Source of the DNA: Nothopassalora personata
Taxonomy: Eukaryota; Ascomycota; Dothideomycetes; Mycosphaerellales; Mycosphaerellaceae
DNA: 64,000 nt
Assembly: GCA_033816765.1 (NCBI GenBank)
Contig: CM066292.1
Location: forward strand, 3,720,001-3,784,000
Direction of reading: 5' to 3'
Positions 12,124 through 22,240 of the stretch are shown one piece after another. Each line of letters starts with the position of its first letter. The stretch's first letter is position 1. The position numbers were made by a program, and so were the translations under genes. Under the pieces are notes generated by a model, which did not search any database, was not told the origin of the DNA, and worked only from the letters and a program-made list of their open reading frames with translations.

Positions 12124-12942
12124 TTGACTACCCAGGGCTTGCCAATGCGACTGAGTGATCTGGATCGAAACAGCTACATTCTGTCGTTCAATGCCTGGAA
12201 GGTGCGATGCCAGACCAAGAACGTCAACATCCTGACCACCGGTGGGGTGGGTATTATGGCAACACTGGAAGGCAAGACTAAGGATGGCTTTGGAAAGCAG
12301 TTTGGCACGGATCAGTAAGTTGAAATGCTTTGTACATTCGAGGCTATACCGCACAGTGCCAGAACCTCTTCTAACCCCGCCCCCCCACATCCTCACCTCC
12401 ACCAACCAAACTTGCCCTCCCGCGTCATTTCACTCTCCAGCTTCGGCCACCGCAACAGCCAGGTCCGCTTCCACGATTGCATATTCTCCAAACCCAACCC
12501 CTACACTCCCTGGACCTCCTAAGGCCAAGCCAAACCCGCATACATCTACTTCTCAAACGAAATCGAGCGCCAACAAGGCAACGAGAACTTGCACAGCACG
12601 AGTCTGCATCCTGGCGGGATCATGACTGGCCTGGCCTGTATGTGCAGGTTGACCAGGGAGGAACCGCAGGCTTGGACGGACGCGGCGGAAGTTATTGCTT
12701 ACGTGAAGAGTCCTGAGCAGGGTGCGGCGACGAGTGTGTATGCTGCGCTAAGTGAAGAGAGGAAGCATAAGGGTTGGCGCTATTCGAGTAACCGTGTGGA
12801 GGAAAACCCGTTTGCTCATTCTGGGGATCCGATGTTCGTGGGTGATGATGGGTACGAGACGTGGGCTTGTGATGAGGCGAAGGAGGGAAGGTTGTGGGGG
12901 GATTTTCGTTTGAGGTTGGTTGGGTCGAATAATGATCAATAG
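12124..12942 (+). pseudogene. Short-chain dehydrogenase/reductase relic, N-terminus lost
   Basis: One frame shows the middle and C-terminal parts of a retinol-dehydrogenase-like SDR. LSDLDRNSYILSF is the end of the Rossmann half. NVNILTTGGVGIMATLEGKT corresponds to the NNAG strand but is altered. FGTDQ is followed by TAA (12316-12318). RVISLSSFGHRNSQVRFHD carries the catalytic-Ser strand. LHSTSLHPGGIMTGL and SPEQGAATSVYAAL are C-terminal family motifs. A second TAA at 12520-12522 falls exactly where the catalytic Tyr of YxxxK should be, since the next residues read GQAK. Intact relatives oxidise or reduce small alcohols or ketones with NAD(P). With no cofactor-binding Gly motif and two stops, this copy should be dead. 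The first stop could be hidden by an intron with donor GTAAGT, but the second cannot be explained that way. Confidence 0.85.
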
Positions 12943-14288
12943 GTGGCGATGCGATCGGGGACTCATGTTTGCTATGGTGCGGTACGCGGCTGCCTGACGA
13001 TGGATCTGCTATTTGTAGACGACCTGGTTCTATCCGCAACACACTCTTACTGAAGGAGTGAAGTCTGACACAGTACTGTTCATCAAGATCAAGCAGCGTA
13101 CAGTAGAGGCGAGAAGCCATGTACTCGTCGGGAGCGCCGCATAGCAGATGTGGAGCACGGTCATAGCTCGGCTGTTGCTAGAGTGGGTCTCCTGCCTAAC
13201 ATAGCTTACGCTTCCCACGGTACCGCTTCAGATGCCATCAACCAGAGACGAGCGTAAGCACCAACCCCAAATTCTACCCATCTGTAGCGACTGAGAACGT
13301 GCCGGCTGCCCAGACACTGTGCCCTATGCAGCCATGGTACTATCATGACAGAGACTAACGATATCGCAGTCAGTTCTCGAAAGAAAGATGATAGCAAGCC
13401 TACGAGTCGGGCAGCAACTTCAAAGGTCGAGGCCACACAACTGGAGGAGGGCCTTCTTCTGCATCGTCTCCTATTCCCAATCGTGTCCAACCTACCATCA
13501 GACCGCCTGCCAACGCCCAGAGCCGCATTGAATCGCCGTACCGTTGTGATCCACGTTGCAAACGTCGCGAATCAGCAACTGCGCATCAATTCGGATTGGT
13601 TTGTGAGATTTACAGGTTGTTGCAAGCATTCATGCTTGACTGGGATCATCGTACACTCTATCCAGCCAGGCGGATCCGAGAACCGCTCTGGTCACGCCAA
13701 ATACCCGCGTAATGCTGCATATGGATCAGCTGCTTGATTCTGTCAACGGCCTTGGGGTTCAGCTGTGGCATCCGAGTCGTATCTACCAGGTGGCAGTATC
13801 GGAACATGGCTTTCCGTTACACAGAATACCTAGTTGGTCATTGTCTCTGTCTAATGGATGCTTTGATGTAATGGGATCTCAATTCTACCCCCAAAGAAAT
13901 GAACCACTACCCATCGGTTGTCCTGGCCTTGTTGTTCGAAACGGTGGCACCCCTGAAGCATCTTGGCAGTTCGCAGATGTGTCGTGCGCAGGCTTCCGCA
14001 GTGGCTATGCACAGCTCTCCCAGGAACAACAGAGATCCTGTTAGAACTAAATGTCCATGCTCGTTGGAGAGCTTCGGCTGTTCGTCCTTTACATTTTGGT
14101 AGCCGCTTGGCTACTGATAAGCATCAGTACAGTGGATAAAGATTGTCAAGTGTGGTCGTATCGTGAGATCAGAAGTTTTGACCACCTTTGACGATGGCCA
14201 TATACGTATACACATGAGTTCTGTTATTCACAACTGGCCACCACCAATCGAGCTGAGGTCTCAGTAACGCGTGGCTTGCATTCGTCGC
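12943..14288. other. Intergenic stretch; nothing firmly recognised
   Basis: Open frames here (for example plus 13345-13737, 130 codons, and plus 13712-14044) lack recognisable motifs. The frame at 13345 starts with a hydrophilic Ser/Lys-rich stretch and ends without domain features. No repeat or RNA gene was seen. Confidence 0.4.
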
Positions 14289-15680
14289 CTAGCCAGATGT
14301 GGTATTTCCCTCATCTGTCACAAACCGTTCTTCACCCTTCGTATCCCCATGTATTTTCCGGCAATGTTCTTGTACCTTATCCCGCCGCGAAGATCTATAA
14401 CCGCATGCGTCGTGCAGACATCTCATTTCAATGTCGCCAAGCCCATGCACCTGTCTCTGATGCCGCTTCAGATCGCTAGCCCGCTTAAAATTCTTGTCAC
14501 ATGAAGAACAGAGGGATGCTGGATTCGCTGGATTCGCACCCAATAGAGACCTCCAGCGTCGAAATGCTGACTGTGCAGAGACAGGGGCATATGGAGATCG
14601 GTAGGATGCTGGATCCGAATGATCTGACAGTGGAAGTGACGGCATTGGTGCCGTTGGAGTCATGCTGTGCTCAAGAAATGGGCATGAGGAGGTCGTTGTC
14701 TGTGAGTGCGATTGAGTGTCTTGCCTTGCTCGAGAGTATGGTAGTGAAAGCGATGTGGCTCGCTCGCCAGAGGCAAGTGAGGATGCAGCGGTCGCAGAGA
14801 TCGGCCGCAAGGTCATCTGCGCAGGTGACCACGGTTCCAGACGCGCGGTTTCCGTATGAATCGACGGAAGCGTCTGGTTGTAGGAAGTTCCTTGGTCTGC
14901 GAAGCCGCTGGTGGGCAGGCGTGTCTGCTGTCCCATGAGTCGGGGCACGTCGGGGAAAGTGTAGTATCTGCCTCCGGCTCCGTATGGGGTGGCGACCAAA
15001 GGCATATGTCCACGAGGAATGTCTACAAAGTCCTGCGTCCAGCAGCCAGCACCCAGCGTGGGATCGTGCTGCGTCAAATACTCAGCTCCCGTCGATGGGA
15101 TGGAACCTTCGTCCTGACATTGCGAGTAATCGAAGTCGCCCCTCGATGGAACATCCCATACACTACCAGAGCTCCAGTCGTTCTCATTACTCTCTATCGC
15201 ATCTGCGAGAAGGTAGAGAGGATTCGAGCCTGGTCTCTGTGGCCGTTCACGTTCTCGATCGCTCGGGTTTGCTATATCCCAACGCCCGGCTTGGGACAGT
15301 GCGTGTCGATGACAAGAGGCAACATGATCATCGAAATGGTCCTTGCGATGGAACGATCTCGAACATGATGGACATACGTGCACAGTATTGTCAAAATGCT
15401 GGTTCTGGTGCCTTATCAAAGCGGTTCTGATCGAAAAGACTTTGCCACACTGGTCGCATCTATATGACTTGGTGCAGGACGAGTCCCTTGAATGTCGCTC
15501 GAGATCTTTCGATTTGTAGAATATGCGTGAGCACTGTGCGCATTGCCACCGTGTCTGAGACGTAGACGTCGACACTGCTGCCGAAGAATGCGTGCCGGTG
15601 CTCCAGATGTCCGCGGCGTCGCTTTCCCACAAAATCGACGCATCCGCAGAGCTCGTTGGAAGACCTGATGACATCCACAA
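14289..15680 (-). CDS. C2H2 zinc-finger protein with split N- and C-terminal finger groups
   Basis: A single-exon 463-residue protein. Three fingers lie near the N-terminus: WQCAQCSRIFYKSKDLERH (about 46-64), YRCDQCGKVFSIRTALIRH (about 73-91) and HVCPSCSRSFHRKDHFDDH (about 101-119). Two more lie near the C-terminus: LCSSCDKNFKRASDLKRH (about 390-407) and MRCLHDACGYRSSRRDKVQEH (about 419-439). About 270 residues of Ser/Thr/Pro-rich, probably disordered sequence lie between them. It is most likely a nuclear DNA-binding regulator of unknown target. Its 5' side faces the gene at 16567, with about 890 bp of shared upstream DNA. I cannot assign it to a named family. Confidence 0.88.
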   Translation of the reverse strand: MWMSSGLPTSSADASILWESDAADIWSTGTHSSAAVSTSTSQTRWQCAQCSRIFYKSKDLERHSRDSSCTKSYRCDQCGKVFSIRTALIRHQNQHFDNTVHVCPSCSRSFHRKDHFDDHVASCHRHALSQAGRWDIANPSDRERERPQRPGSNPLYLLADAIESNENDWSSGSVWDVPSRGDFDYSQCQDEGSIPSTGAEYLTQHDPTLGAGCWTQDFVDIPRGHMPLVATPYGAGGRYYTFPDVPRLMGQQTRLPTSGFADQGTSYNQTLPSIHTETARLEPWSPAQMTLRPISATAASSLASGERATSLSLPYSRARQDTQSHSQTTTSSCPFLEHSMTPTAPMPSLPLSDHSDPASYRSPYAPVSAQSAFRRWRSLLGANPANPASLCSSCDKNFKRASDLKRHQRQVHGLGDIEMRCLHDACGYRSSRRDKVQEHCRKIHGDTKGEERFVTDEGNTTSG

Positions 15681-16566
15681 TCTCGCGACGAAGAGAAGCT
15701 CATGTCATGCGAGAGCGCTTCGGTCGAAAGATGAAAACACGGCTGTGGATACGTCAGCGAAGGCCAGCGAAGAATAAGGCAGAAGATGACGATACAGCGG
15801 AGAGCCTACAGGCAGTGCACAGCAGACAAAAGCAGGCTCACCTGTGACGCACGGTGGCTGACGGTTCAACAAGGTGGTCATCCCTTCCAGACCAATCGGA
15901 GCGTCGCCGTTGAGACGCCGTTGCGCCCTCCCTCGCTTAAGGGGGTCACAGGTTACAGCTTACGCCCTAGCAGTATATCCCAGCGCGAACTGTTCACCAC
16001 TCGCTGCTAGGATGCGTCAACTGCTCGCTGCCAGGAACGCATCCGCAAATATTCTCTCTTCGTCGGCTCTATTTTCGTCGGCTCTATTTCGCCCCCTATA
16101 TGCCTCTCGCCCGCTGGCCAATATCACTGCACGTGATCGTTGTCATTATGCCTCGGGCTGTAGCACAGCACCTTGACGATCCGACGCGCGAACAGCATAG
16201 TAGCCGACGCAGACAGTGGAGCACAAGAGCGAATGTATGACGGGCAGGGCATTGACATCGACTGTATAGGATGGATGGGAGAACATGCAGGAGAACAATG
16301 TCTATTAAGGAGATCGTTCTCTTAGGATGATGCCGCAGAATCAGGGAACAACAACCCCCCGTCATCCAAGCATTGGTTGGAGTCTGCCGCGTCTGGGCTG
16401 CGCCCTTGCAAGCGTGCTAGTCACTTATCGCATGCACGTAAATCTTCAAGCAGCCGTGGTCGTTGTTCTCTCTTCTTATCACGCATCGTTTCTTAGAAAA
16501 CACTACATAATACCGTCCCTGCAATACAAACAGCAGAACATTACACAGAATCTACATCAAACTTCA
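15681..16566. other. Shared upstream region of two divergent genes
   Basis: This region contains the promoters of the minus-strand C2H2 gene and the plus-strand gene at 16567. A short tandem duplication of TTCGTCGGCTCTATTT is visible around 16065-16095. The last ~120 bases before 16567 are C/A-rich (ACAAACAGCAGAACATT), like a fungal 5' leader. No coding sequence is supported. Confidence 0.45.
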
Positions 16567-17250
16567 ATGGCTACTATGTCTACCATGTCTATCAAGAAGG
16601 CCGGCAAGCAGCCTATGCATGCTGGTCCCTCGACCGCCGCCCAGCACCCGGTCGCAAGCTCCTCCGCAACCGTTGAGACAGGCCACTTTCATGGCCTCGA
16701 CGAGGGAGCGGAACGCCACTATTTAGCAAACAATGAGACGGAACATGTTCCTGTCCAGTCTCAGTAAGATAATCTGACATTTACCTCAGTGTCTCTGCTG
16801 ACCACTACGCTCAGAGAAGGTCTCCAACATTGGGACATTAAAACCCCAATAACCAGAGCCAAAGCCATGGAGCTCCAGACGATGCCCCAGGCGCTGCTCC
16901 AGGAGCCGACTACCCATGCCACCATCATGAGTACCACCGTCCACCAGAAGATACATGTCGACGCCAGTGGTCAAGGAGGGCGTCCTAAAGAAGAAGAGAC
17001 TACACCAACCGCACACGATGCCCCTGAGCCTACGGCTGGAGCTCATGGTCAGATCGCTACTGCTGCTATCGACCAAGCCAATAGTCCAGCCAATATGCCG
17101 CCAGTAGGCGATGCGGTAGCCCAACGACGCAAACGCGATAGAGTCGCGGCCTGGATGCGGGCCTACGGCATTCGTGTCGCAGGCATCGGCTCTGTCGTCA
17201 GCTCCGTCGTCATGAAGATCTTAGAGGCTACAGACACAGTGGAGATCTAG
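16567..17250 (+). CDS. Unknown protein, two exons, 210 residues
   Basis: Exons 16567-16763 and 16815-17250 join across a 51-bp intron with donor GTAAGA, a GCTGAC branch site and acceptor CTCAG; the phases match. The protein starts MATMSTMSIKKAGKQP and is Thr/Ala/Gln/Pro-rich and hydrophilic. It then has a basic stretch (AQRRKRDRVAAWMRAYG) followed by a weakly hydrophobic segment (GIRVAGIGSVVSSVVMKIL) near the C-terminus. That segment could be an amphipathic or membrane-associated helix. I chose the ATG at 16567 because it follows a leader-like tract; the frame is open further upstream. The family is not recognised. It is the last apparently intact host gene before the repeat block. Confidence 0.55.
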
Positions 17251-17672
17251 TGCGGTTAGGATATACACATCGGCAGCTATAGTTCGTACCAGTCGAGGCA
17301 GGCGTTGGTTGTTTTATAAGGATGGGGCTGTACAGCGAGCATATTCAGTAGAGATTTCCTTCGTGCTTCAGTACTCGGTATTTCTCAGTTCACCGCTGTT
17401 ACAGTCCACTTGCCTTCACTCTAGTGTCATTGTGTCATTCTCGCCGACCTGTCTTTCCAAAGCTGTCCAAATTCTGAGAGCTGTTGCCTGTAACCTGTAA
17501 CCTGTAACGCTCTCGCTTGTGCCCGAGGGCGCCACGACCTGCAGGAATAGAAATACCGTGGGAATGTGGCTGTCCAGATCGTCTTCAGCAGCACATTCCG
17601 TCACAATGCATAATGAAAAGCGCGCTTCTCTCTCCCGTCTGTTGATGTCTGGAACCACTGGATTACGCGACT
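17251..17672. other. Intergenic stretch
   Basis: No gene was seen. A short tandem repeat of CTGTAAC (three units) lies around 17488-17508. Confidence 0.4.
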
Positions 17673-18070
17673 ATGCGTACCCCGAATAGCACCTCCTATT
17701 CGCGCCAAGCCTCTATCGATGACTTCTACACATTCCTAACATACCCGCATCTTCCAGGTTCCTACATCCACGAGCCGCCCAAAGGGTTTTGGCCGTCTAT
17801 CACGTCGAAGAGCGCGAGTATTTGGGGCAAGGTCGACATATTAATGGAACTTCTTCGTCATCCCCCATACCTGTAGAATCTACGACGGTGACAATGTTCG
17901 GAGTGACCATGCCCAATCTGCGCCTAGAACGGGATTCGAGCCTTTTAGCCTGCAAGAGAGGGAGTGACTCCGGATATATTATGAGGATAATGACAGAGGG
18001 CCCAGTAGAACGACATCCCCTCGCATTGGTGTTAGCCATTGGTCAGGATCTGGAATTCCAGTATATCTAG
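17673..18070 (+). pseudogene. Frame-broken relic of an unnamed fungal protein family
   Basis: From 17673 a frame reads MRTPNSTSYSRQASIDDFYT and continues through YPHLPGSYIHEPPKGFWPS and VDILMELLRHPPYL to a stop. The continuation with coding character (VERHPLALVLAIGQDLEFQYI, to 18070) is in a different frame. I tried the obvious GT..AG pairs and could not join the two in phase. The order of motifs resembles a plant-pathogen-associated family of unknown function common in Dothideomycetes, by memory only. It is either a pseudogene or a gene whose intron I have missed. It sits at the very edge of the repeat compartment. Confidence 0.35.
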
Positions 18071-19549
18071 TGCGATCGGATGTATAAATGCATAGAGGCC
18101 ATGACGCATCTTAAGAAGCCTTCAATGTTGATGGTGAGACCATAGCAGCCACGGCCTAAGATCTTCCGCAGCAGCTAGTGGGCAGGACAGCAAAACTCTA
18201 AGAGATTACTAACACATTGGTGAGATTACTTGCTAGCCTTCCCTACTCCTTTATCCTTAAGCAGTATCTACTCCACTCTTTATACGCATTGCATTACCAG
18301 CACACTAAGCTGGTTCAATTTCAGAAGTGAAATCTAGCGATCGGCGCATTCTGAACAAGCAAGGCACGGGATCGAACTTCTCTATACTAGGCTACCCGCT
18401 CGAATCAGGATCTCCTTCAAGATACTCATCTTCTCCTAACTAGGGCCATTGAACTATTAGAGCTCTCGCAGACGGTCGTCGAGACCACGATCAACAGTGT
18501 CGTTGCAGCCAGTGCTACCGATGCCGCAAGCCGAAGACAGAAGCACAGCATATAAAATCTAGGAGACTCTGCGATTGTGTGAAGACCGTCTTCGGCGTGA
18601 CTCATCCTTAGTTTGGCCTGTGCCTCTCGCCTAGGACTACAGAACACCCCATTAGACTATATATAAATCTAAAGCCTCGGCGTTAGGTAACCAATCTTCG
18701 TAGTCCTTCTACTCCTGAAAACCAGTCCAGCGTTCCTATTACTTCTAGCGCTGTCGAGACTTGTAGAGTAGCGTGTCCTAGCTGCCATCTGTTCGTATAC
18801 ATTTTTATCTGTGTTAGTCTTGCCTAAGACTAAGATAAAGGTCTAATTTCCTTGTTGCTCGCTGTCGTAAACGCGCTGTAAAGTAGTACGTACTTATTTA
18901 TATAATAGGTTATTAAGAGAGGCTAACTAATTATCCCGTCTATAGACGCCTATAATTACGGTAGGATATAATTACGATAGTATATAATTATATAGTATAT
19001 TATCCTAGTCTATTAAATAATCTAAGTTAAGCTATCTATAGAAAAACTATCTAAGGTAGACTAGGAATACTTAATACTTATTCTAGTAGTTCTTTAGATA
19101 CTAAGGCTCTAGTTACCTTAGGTACTTATTTATAGCTTACATTACGTTTCTTGTAACTCCGTAGATATCTCCTAGAAAATATAATACTAATCTATATATA
19201 TTATCTACTTATAACGCTCTTACGCTATTTAACTAAGCGTATATCTTCTAAATAGACTATAAGGGAATATCGCAATATATAGTACGTATATAATCTAGTA
19301 ATTATAGATAAACTAATCTTATCTTCTTCTATAGGCGCTATATATGTTACTTTATATACATATACGCGTTACGTATAGCTTACTAAGCTAGGCCTAGCTA
19401 TATATTATATAGAATAGTTAGCTATAGGCTATCCTTAGAACTACCTCCCCTTCTAGTATAAGCTATCCTTAGCTCGCGGCTTTAGGAGGCTTCTATATAG
19501 TAGTTCTATCTACTTCTTACTAGTTCTAGTACTATACAGTTTACCTACG
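18071..19549. other. Transition from gene compartment to RIP-mutated AT-rich DNA
   Basis: Up to about 18.65 kb the sequence still has normal CA/TG content. From about 18.9 kb it becomes TA-rich with almost no CA or TG and many CTA/TAG/TTA words. No gene was identified. The stretch 18.9-19.55 kb is RIP-degraded and too mutated for me to assign to an element. Confidence 0.6.
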
Positions 19550-20061
19550 TGTTAGGTTTAGTATAACCTAATAATATTATAAGTTAAGAAGATAAGCTTA
19601 ATTAGGTTTATTCTTAGTCTATTAAGACGTTAGGAAGAGTAATAAAGTAATAGTATCTTAGTCTTATAAAGACTTAAGAAACAATATAGTAGAGGTTAGG
19701 TATTAGTATATTCTAAATAGTAATAGTAAATAGTAAGTTAAATGTATTAAAATTATAAGAAATTATTAGCGTTCCTAAATATAAAGGAGATAGAGCGTCT
19801 ACTCTCCGTATTCTCTATACTCTCCCTACTCTCTTAAGATTATAGAGATTATAGAGATTATAGAGATTATAGAGATTATAGAGATTATAGAGATTATAGA
19901 GATTATAGAGATTATAGAGATTAGAGAGATTATTTAAGTTAGTCTCTTAGTTTCTTAGTTTTAGTCCTGTAAGTAAGAGAGTACTTTCCTAAGTAGAAGT
20001 ATCTACTAGCTATATAGATCTAATTAGTTAAGATCTTTAGACTTAAATTTAATCCGTAATA
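19550..20061 (-). repeat. LTR (3' LTR of a minus-oriented Ty3 relic, E-like lineage)
   Basis: It begins TGTTAGGTTTAGTATAACC and ends CCGTAATA. This is the reverse complement of the LTR type of element E with CA-to-TA changes. Immediately to the right, the sequence CTATTCTCTTTTAGCCTAGC is a RIPed reverse complement of the polypurine tract region of element E. So this is the 3' LTR of a minus-oriented element. Its middle contains an expanded 9-bp tandem repeat. Confidence 0.8.
19838..19925. repeat. 9-bp tandem repeat inside the LTR
   Basis: About ten units of ATTATAGAG are arranged head to tail. The un-mutated solo LTR at 28944-29352 has only about four units of GAGATCANN at the same place. 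RIP of CA to TA converts GAGATCA to GAGATTA, so this is the same minisatellite, expanded. Confidence 0.85.
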
Positions 20062-20132
20062 CTATTCTCTTTTAGCCTAGCTCTATTCTAGAGCATTATA
20101 AGTTATATCGTAGTTGTTTCTACGTATTAGTA

Positions 20133-20603
20133 ATGATATATTCTTCTTCCTAATCTAAGTCTACTCTTTATTATAAGAAGAAAGCTTAGTAAATCTTTTA
20201 TAACAGCGGAACTATAATACGTCAGTACGATTCTTATTAGAAGGGGGGCCGCGTATATAAGGTATATATTTTATCTAGTTGCTACTCGAAATGTTAGTAA
20301 TAAAATCTAAGGAGTTATAATATAAGAATAACGGGGGCGAGTAGAAACGGTTATCGCTCTAGCGGAAGAAGTTATTACGGGAAGTAGATACCGTAAAGAA
20401 GGTTCGTAGTAAAAGGTAGGAGACCTTAATAGAGGCTTATATAAAGGAGATACGTCTTCGTAAGTAATTAGATACGGTTAACTAGAAGGTTACGGAGGAT
20501 CGTTTGTTAGAGGATTAATTATTATTAGAGTAGGATCTAGAGGCGTAGGACTTTACTATTGTAGATACGGATTCTATACTATCGACTTATCCTTAACTCC
20601 TTA
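20133..20603 (+). pseudogene. RIPed relic of the retroelement antisense ORF (Cys-cluster plus coiled coil)
   Basis: Reading to the right from the LTR, an ATG at 20133 opens a Ser/Lys-rich N-terminus. Cys-type positions follow, several mutated TGY to TAY, with the CX2CX6CX8CX2C spacing of the antisense ORF of element E. After a frame change there is a coiled-coil segment with IRLRK and LDTVN motifs (about 20350-20590) matching RLRKQMELVDQ of element E. It lies antisense to its parent element, between LTR and pol, as in the intact copy. In-frame stops are TAG or TAA. Confidence 0.65.
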
Positions 20604-20776
20604 GACGTAGAGCGTAGTTAATAGTCTTCCTATAGGGCTTACCCCTTATATTACCTACCTCCTCCCCTCTACCGCCTCTAGTAATAACTTTATCTAATCG
20701 TTACCGCTCTTATATACATTTACGATACTATTCCCTATTATTTACCCTAAGCCTATTATCCTAGCTATTTTATCGG

Positions 20777-20959
20777 TGTAAGAGTAGCCTATAGCTAACC
20801 CTTCTATATAATATACGGTTAGGCCCGGCTTAGTAGGCCGTACGTAACGCGCCTACGTATACTAAGTAAAGCGTATAGTATTAATAGAAGAAGGTAAGCT
20901 TTAATTTATCTATAATTAGAAGATCGTAGGCGTACTATATATTACGATATTCCCTTATA
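20777..20959 (+). repeat. Element A 5' LTR
   Basis: 183 bp, starting TGTAAG and ending CCCTTATA. It aligns with the right LTR at 27171-27366, differing largely by C/T and G/A changes plus small indels. Confidence 0.75.
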
Positions 20960-22240
20960 GTCTTAATAGTTCTAAAGCTTCTCCTCGTTATAATCTATAT
21001 ATACTATAGAGCCTAATTATAACGTACGCAATAGTAAGGTACCTACGCCCCCCTAAGCCCTAGAATATAGTAGTAGGCGCGTCGTATAGCCTTAGTTACG
21101 AGAAGAGAGGTCTTACGGGCTAAGATTAAAGAGTAGGAGATATAGCGGGAAATTAAGCGGCTAGAGATCTTACGCGCTATAAGCGTACCGCCTCTAGAGT
21201 AGATAGGAGAGAGAAGAGAAGATTACCTCCCTACTATAACCCCTACCTCTATCTCTATAGCTACTAACGATAATATTATAGTACGAGGCGCGGCCGTAGC
21301 GTATACGACTCGACCGCGTCTAAAAGAGCTAACGCCTTTTAGAGGGGATTCGATAAGGAAGGTAAGGGTATTCCTTAGGGAGCTCTTACTTATCTTCGCT
21401 CTCTTAGGTACTATATATACGACAGATAAATTAAAGGTCCTATATAGGGTTATATACCTTAGCGGAGAGGTAAGCGAGCGATAGTATACTAACTATAGCG
21501 CCGTTAACCTTATAGGGTATATATACTAGGACTTTAAGGAGTTCTACCGAGACGTATATGGCGATCCTATAAATCGCGTGCTTAACGTTATATTAGAGTA
21601 CGAGGTTACGAGATAGAAGGATAACTAGATAGCGCGACAGTTCGCGACTAAGCTAGATGTTATAGAGGACTAGTTAGGTAACTACTCGGAAGCGTAATAT
21701 ATACGGCACCCACTAGCGAAGCTTACGCCTCGCTTACGGTCCGCTATCGTTAGCTACTATAATATCCCTACGACTAGAGAAGACCTAGTAGTCCTAGCCT
21801 CGCGTATCGAAAGCACCGAGCGCCGAGGTAGTAGCGGAGGGCACGACCGCGGGTAGTATGTACGTCGTAAGCGTAAAGCTAAGGGCGTACATAAGCGGGC
21901 CGATCGCCTAAAGTAATAGAAGTAGAGTTAAGTACCGGGCGCCTCGGGTACGAGTTAGTAGCGAGACGCCGGTAGCTCGTCTTTAACTAGCTAGAAGTTA
22001 AAAGTAGAGTACTACGGCTACGGTAGGAAGGGTTACTATAAGACGGAGTACCGAAATAGACACCTATAGAAAGACCGTAACGCGTAAGCGGTTCGTAGGT
22101 TAGAAACTATCGAGGCTTTAACTAAGAAGAGCGAATAGGGAAAAGGTAGAGGACTAGGTAAGGGTCGCTCCTAAGTCCGAGTTTCTATATAGACCCCTTA
22201 AGGTAAGTCGATACGAGTCTAGCGCGTTACTTACGAGGCG
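20960..22240 (+). pseudogene. Element A gag relic
   Basis: The capsid-like segment around 21300-21700 (for example FKEFYRDVYGDP) is followed near 22010-22055 by a zinc knuckle. There the Cys and His codons have become Tyr codons (Y-Y-G-Y-G-R-K-G-Y-Y-K-T-E-Y), exactly what RIP of TGC and CAC gives. Stops are TAG or TAA. Confidence 0.65.

Noticed and set aside
19838..19925. Regular short repeats that could suggest a CRISPR-like array
   Set aside because: The units are 9 bp, contiguous and without spacers, and correspond to an LTR minisatellite in a fungal genome.
20604..20776. Possible 5' flank of element A as part of its LTR
   Set aside because: It does not align with the sequence left of the 3' LTR. 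The LTR pair agrees only from the TGTAAG start onward.
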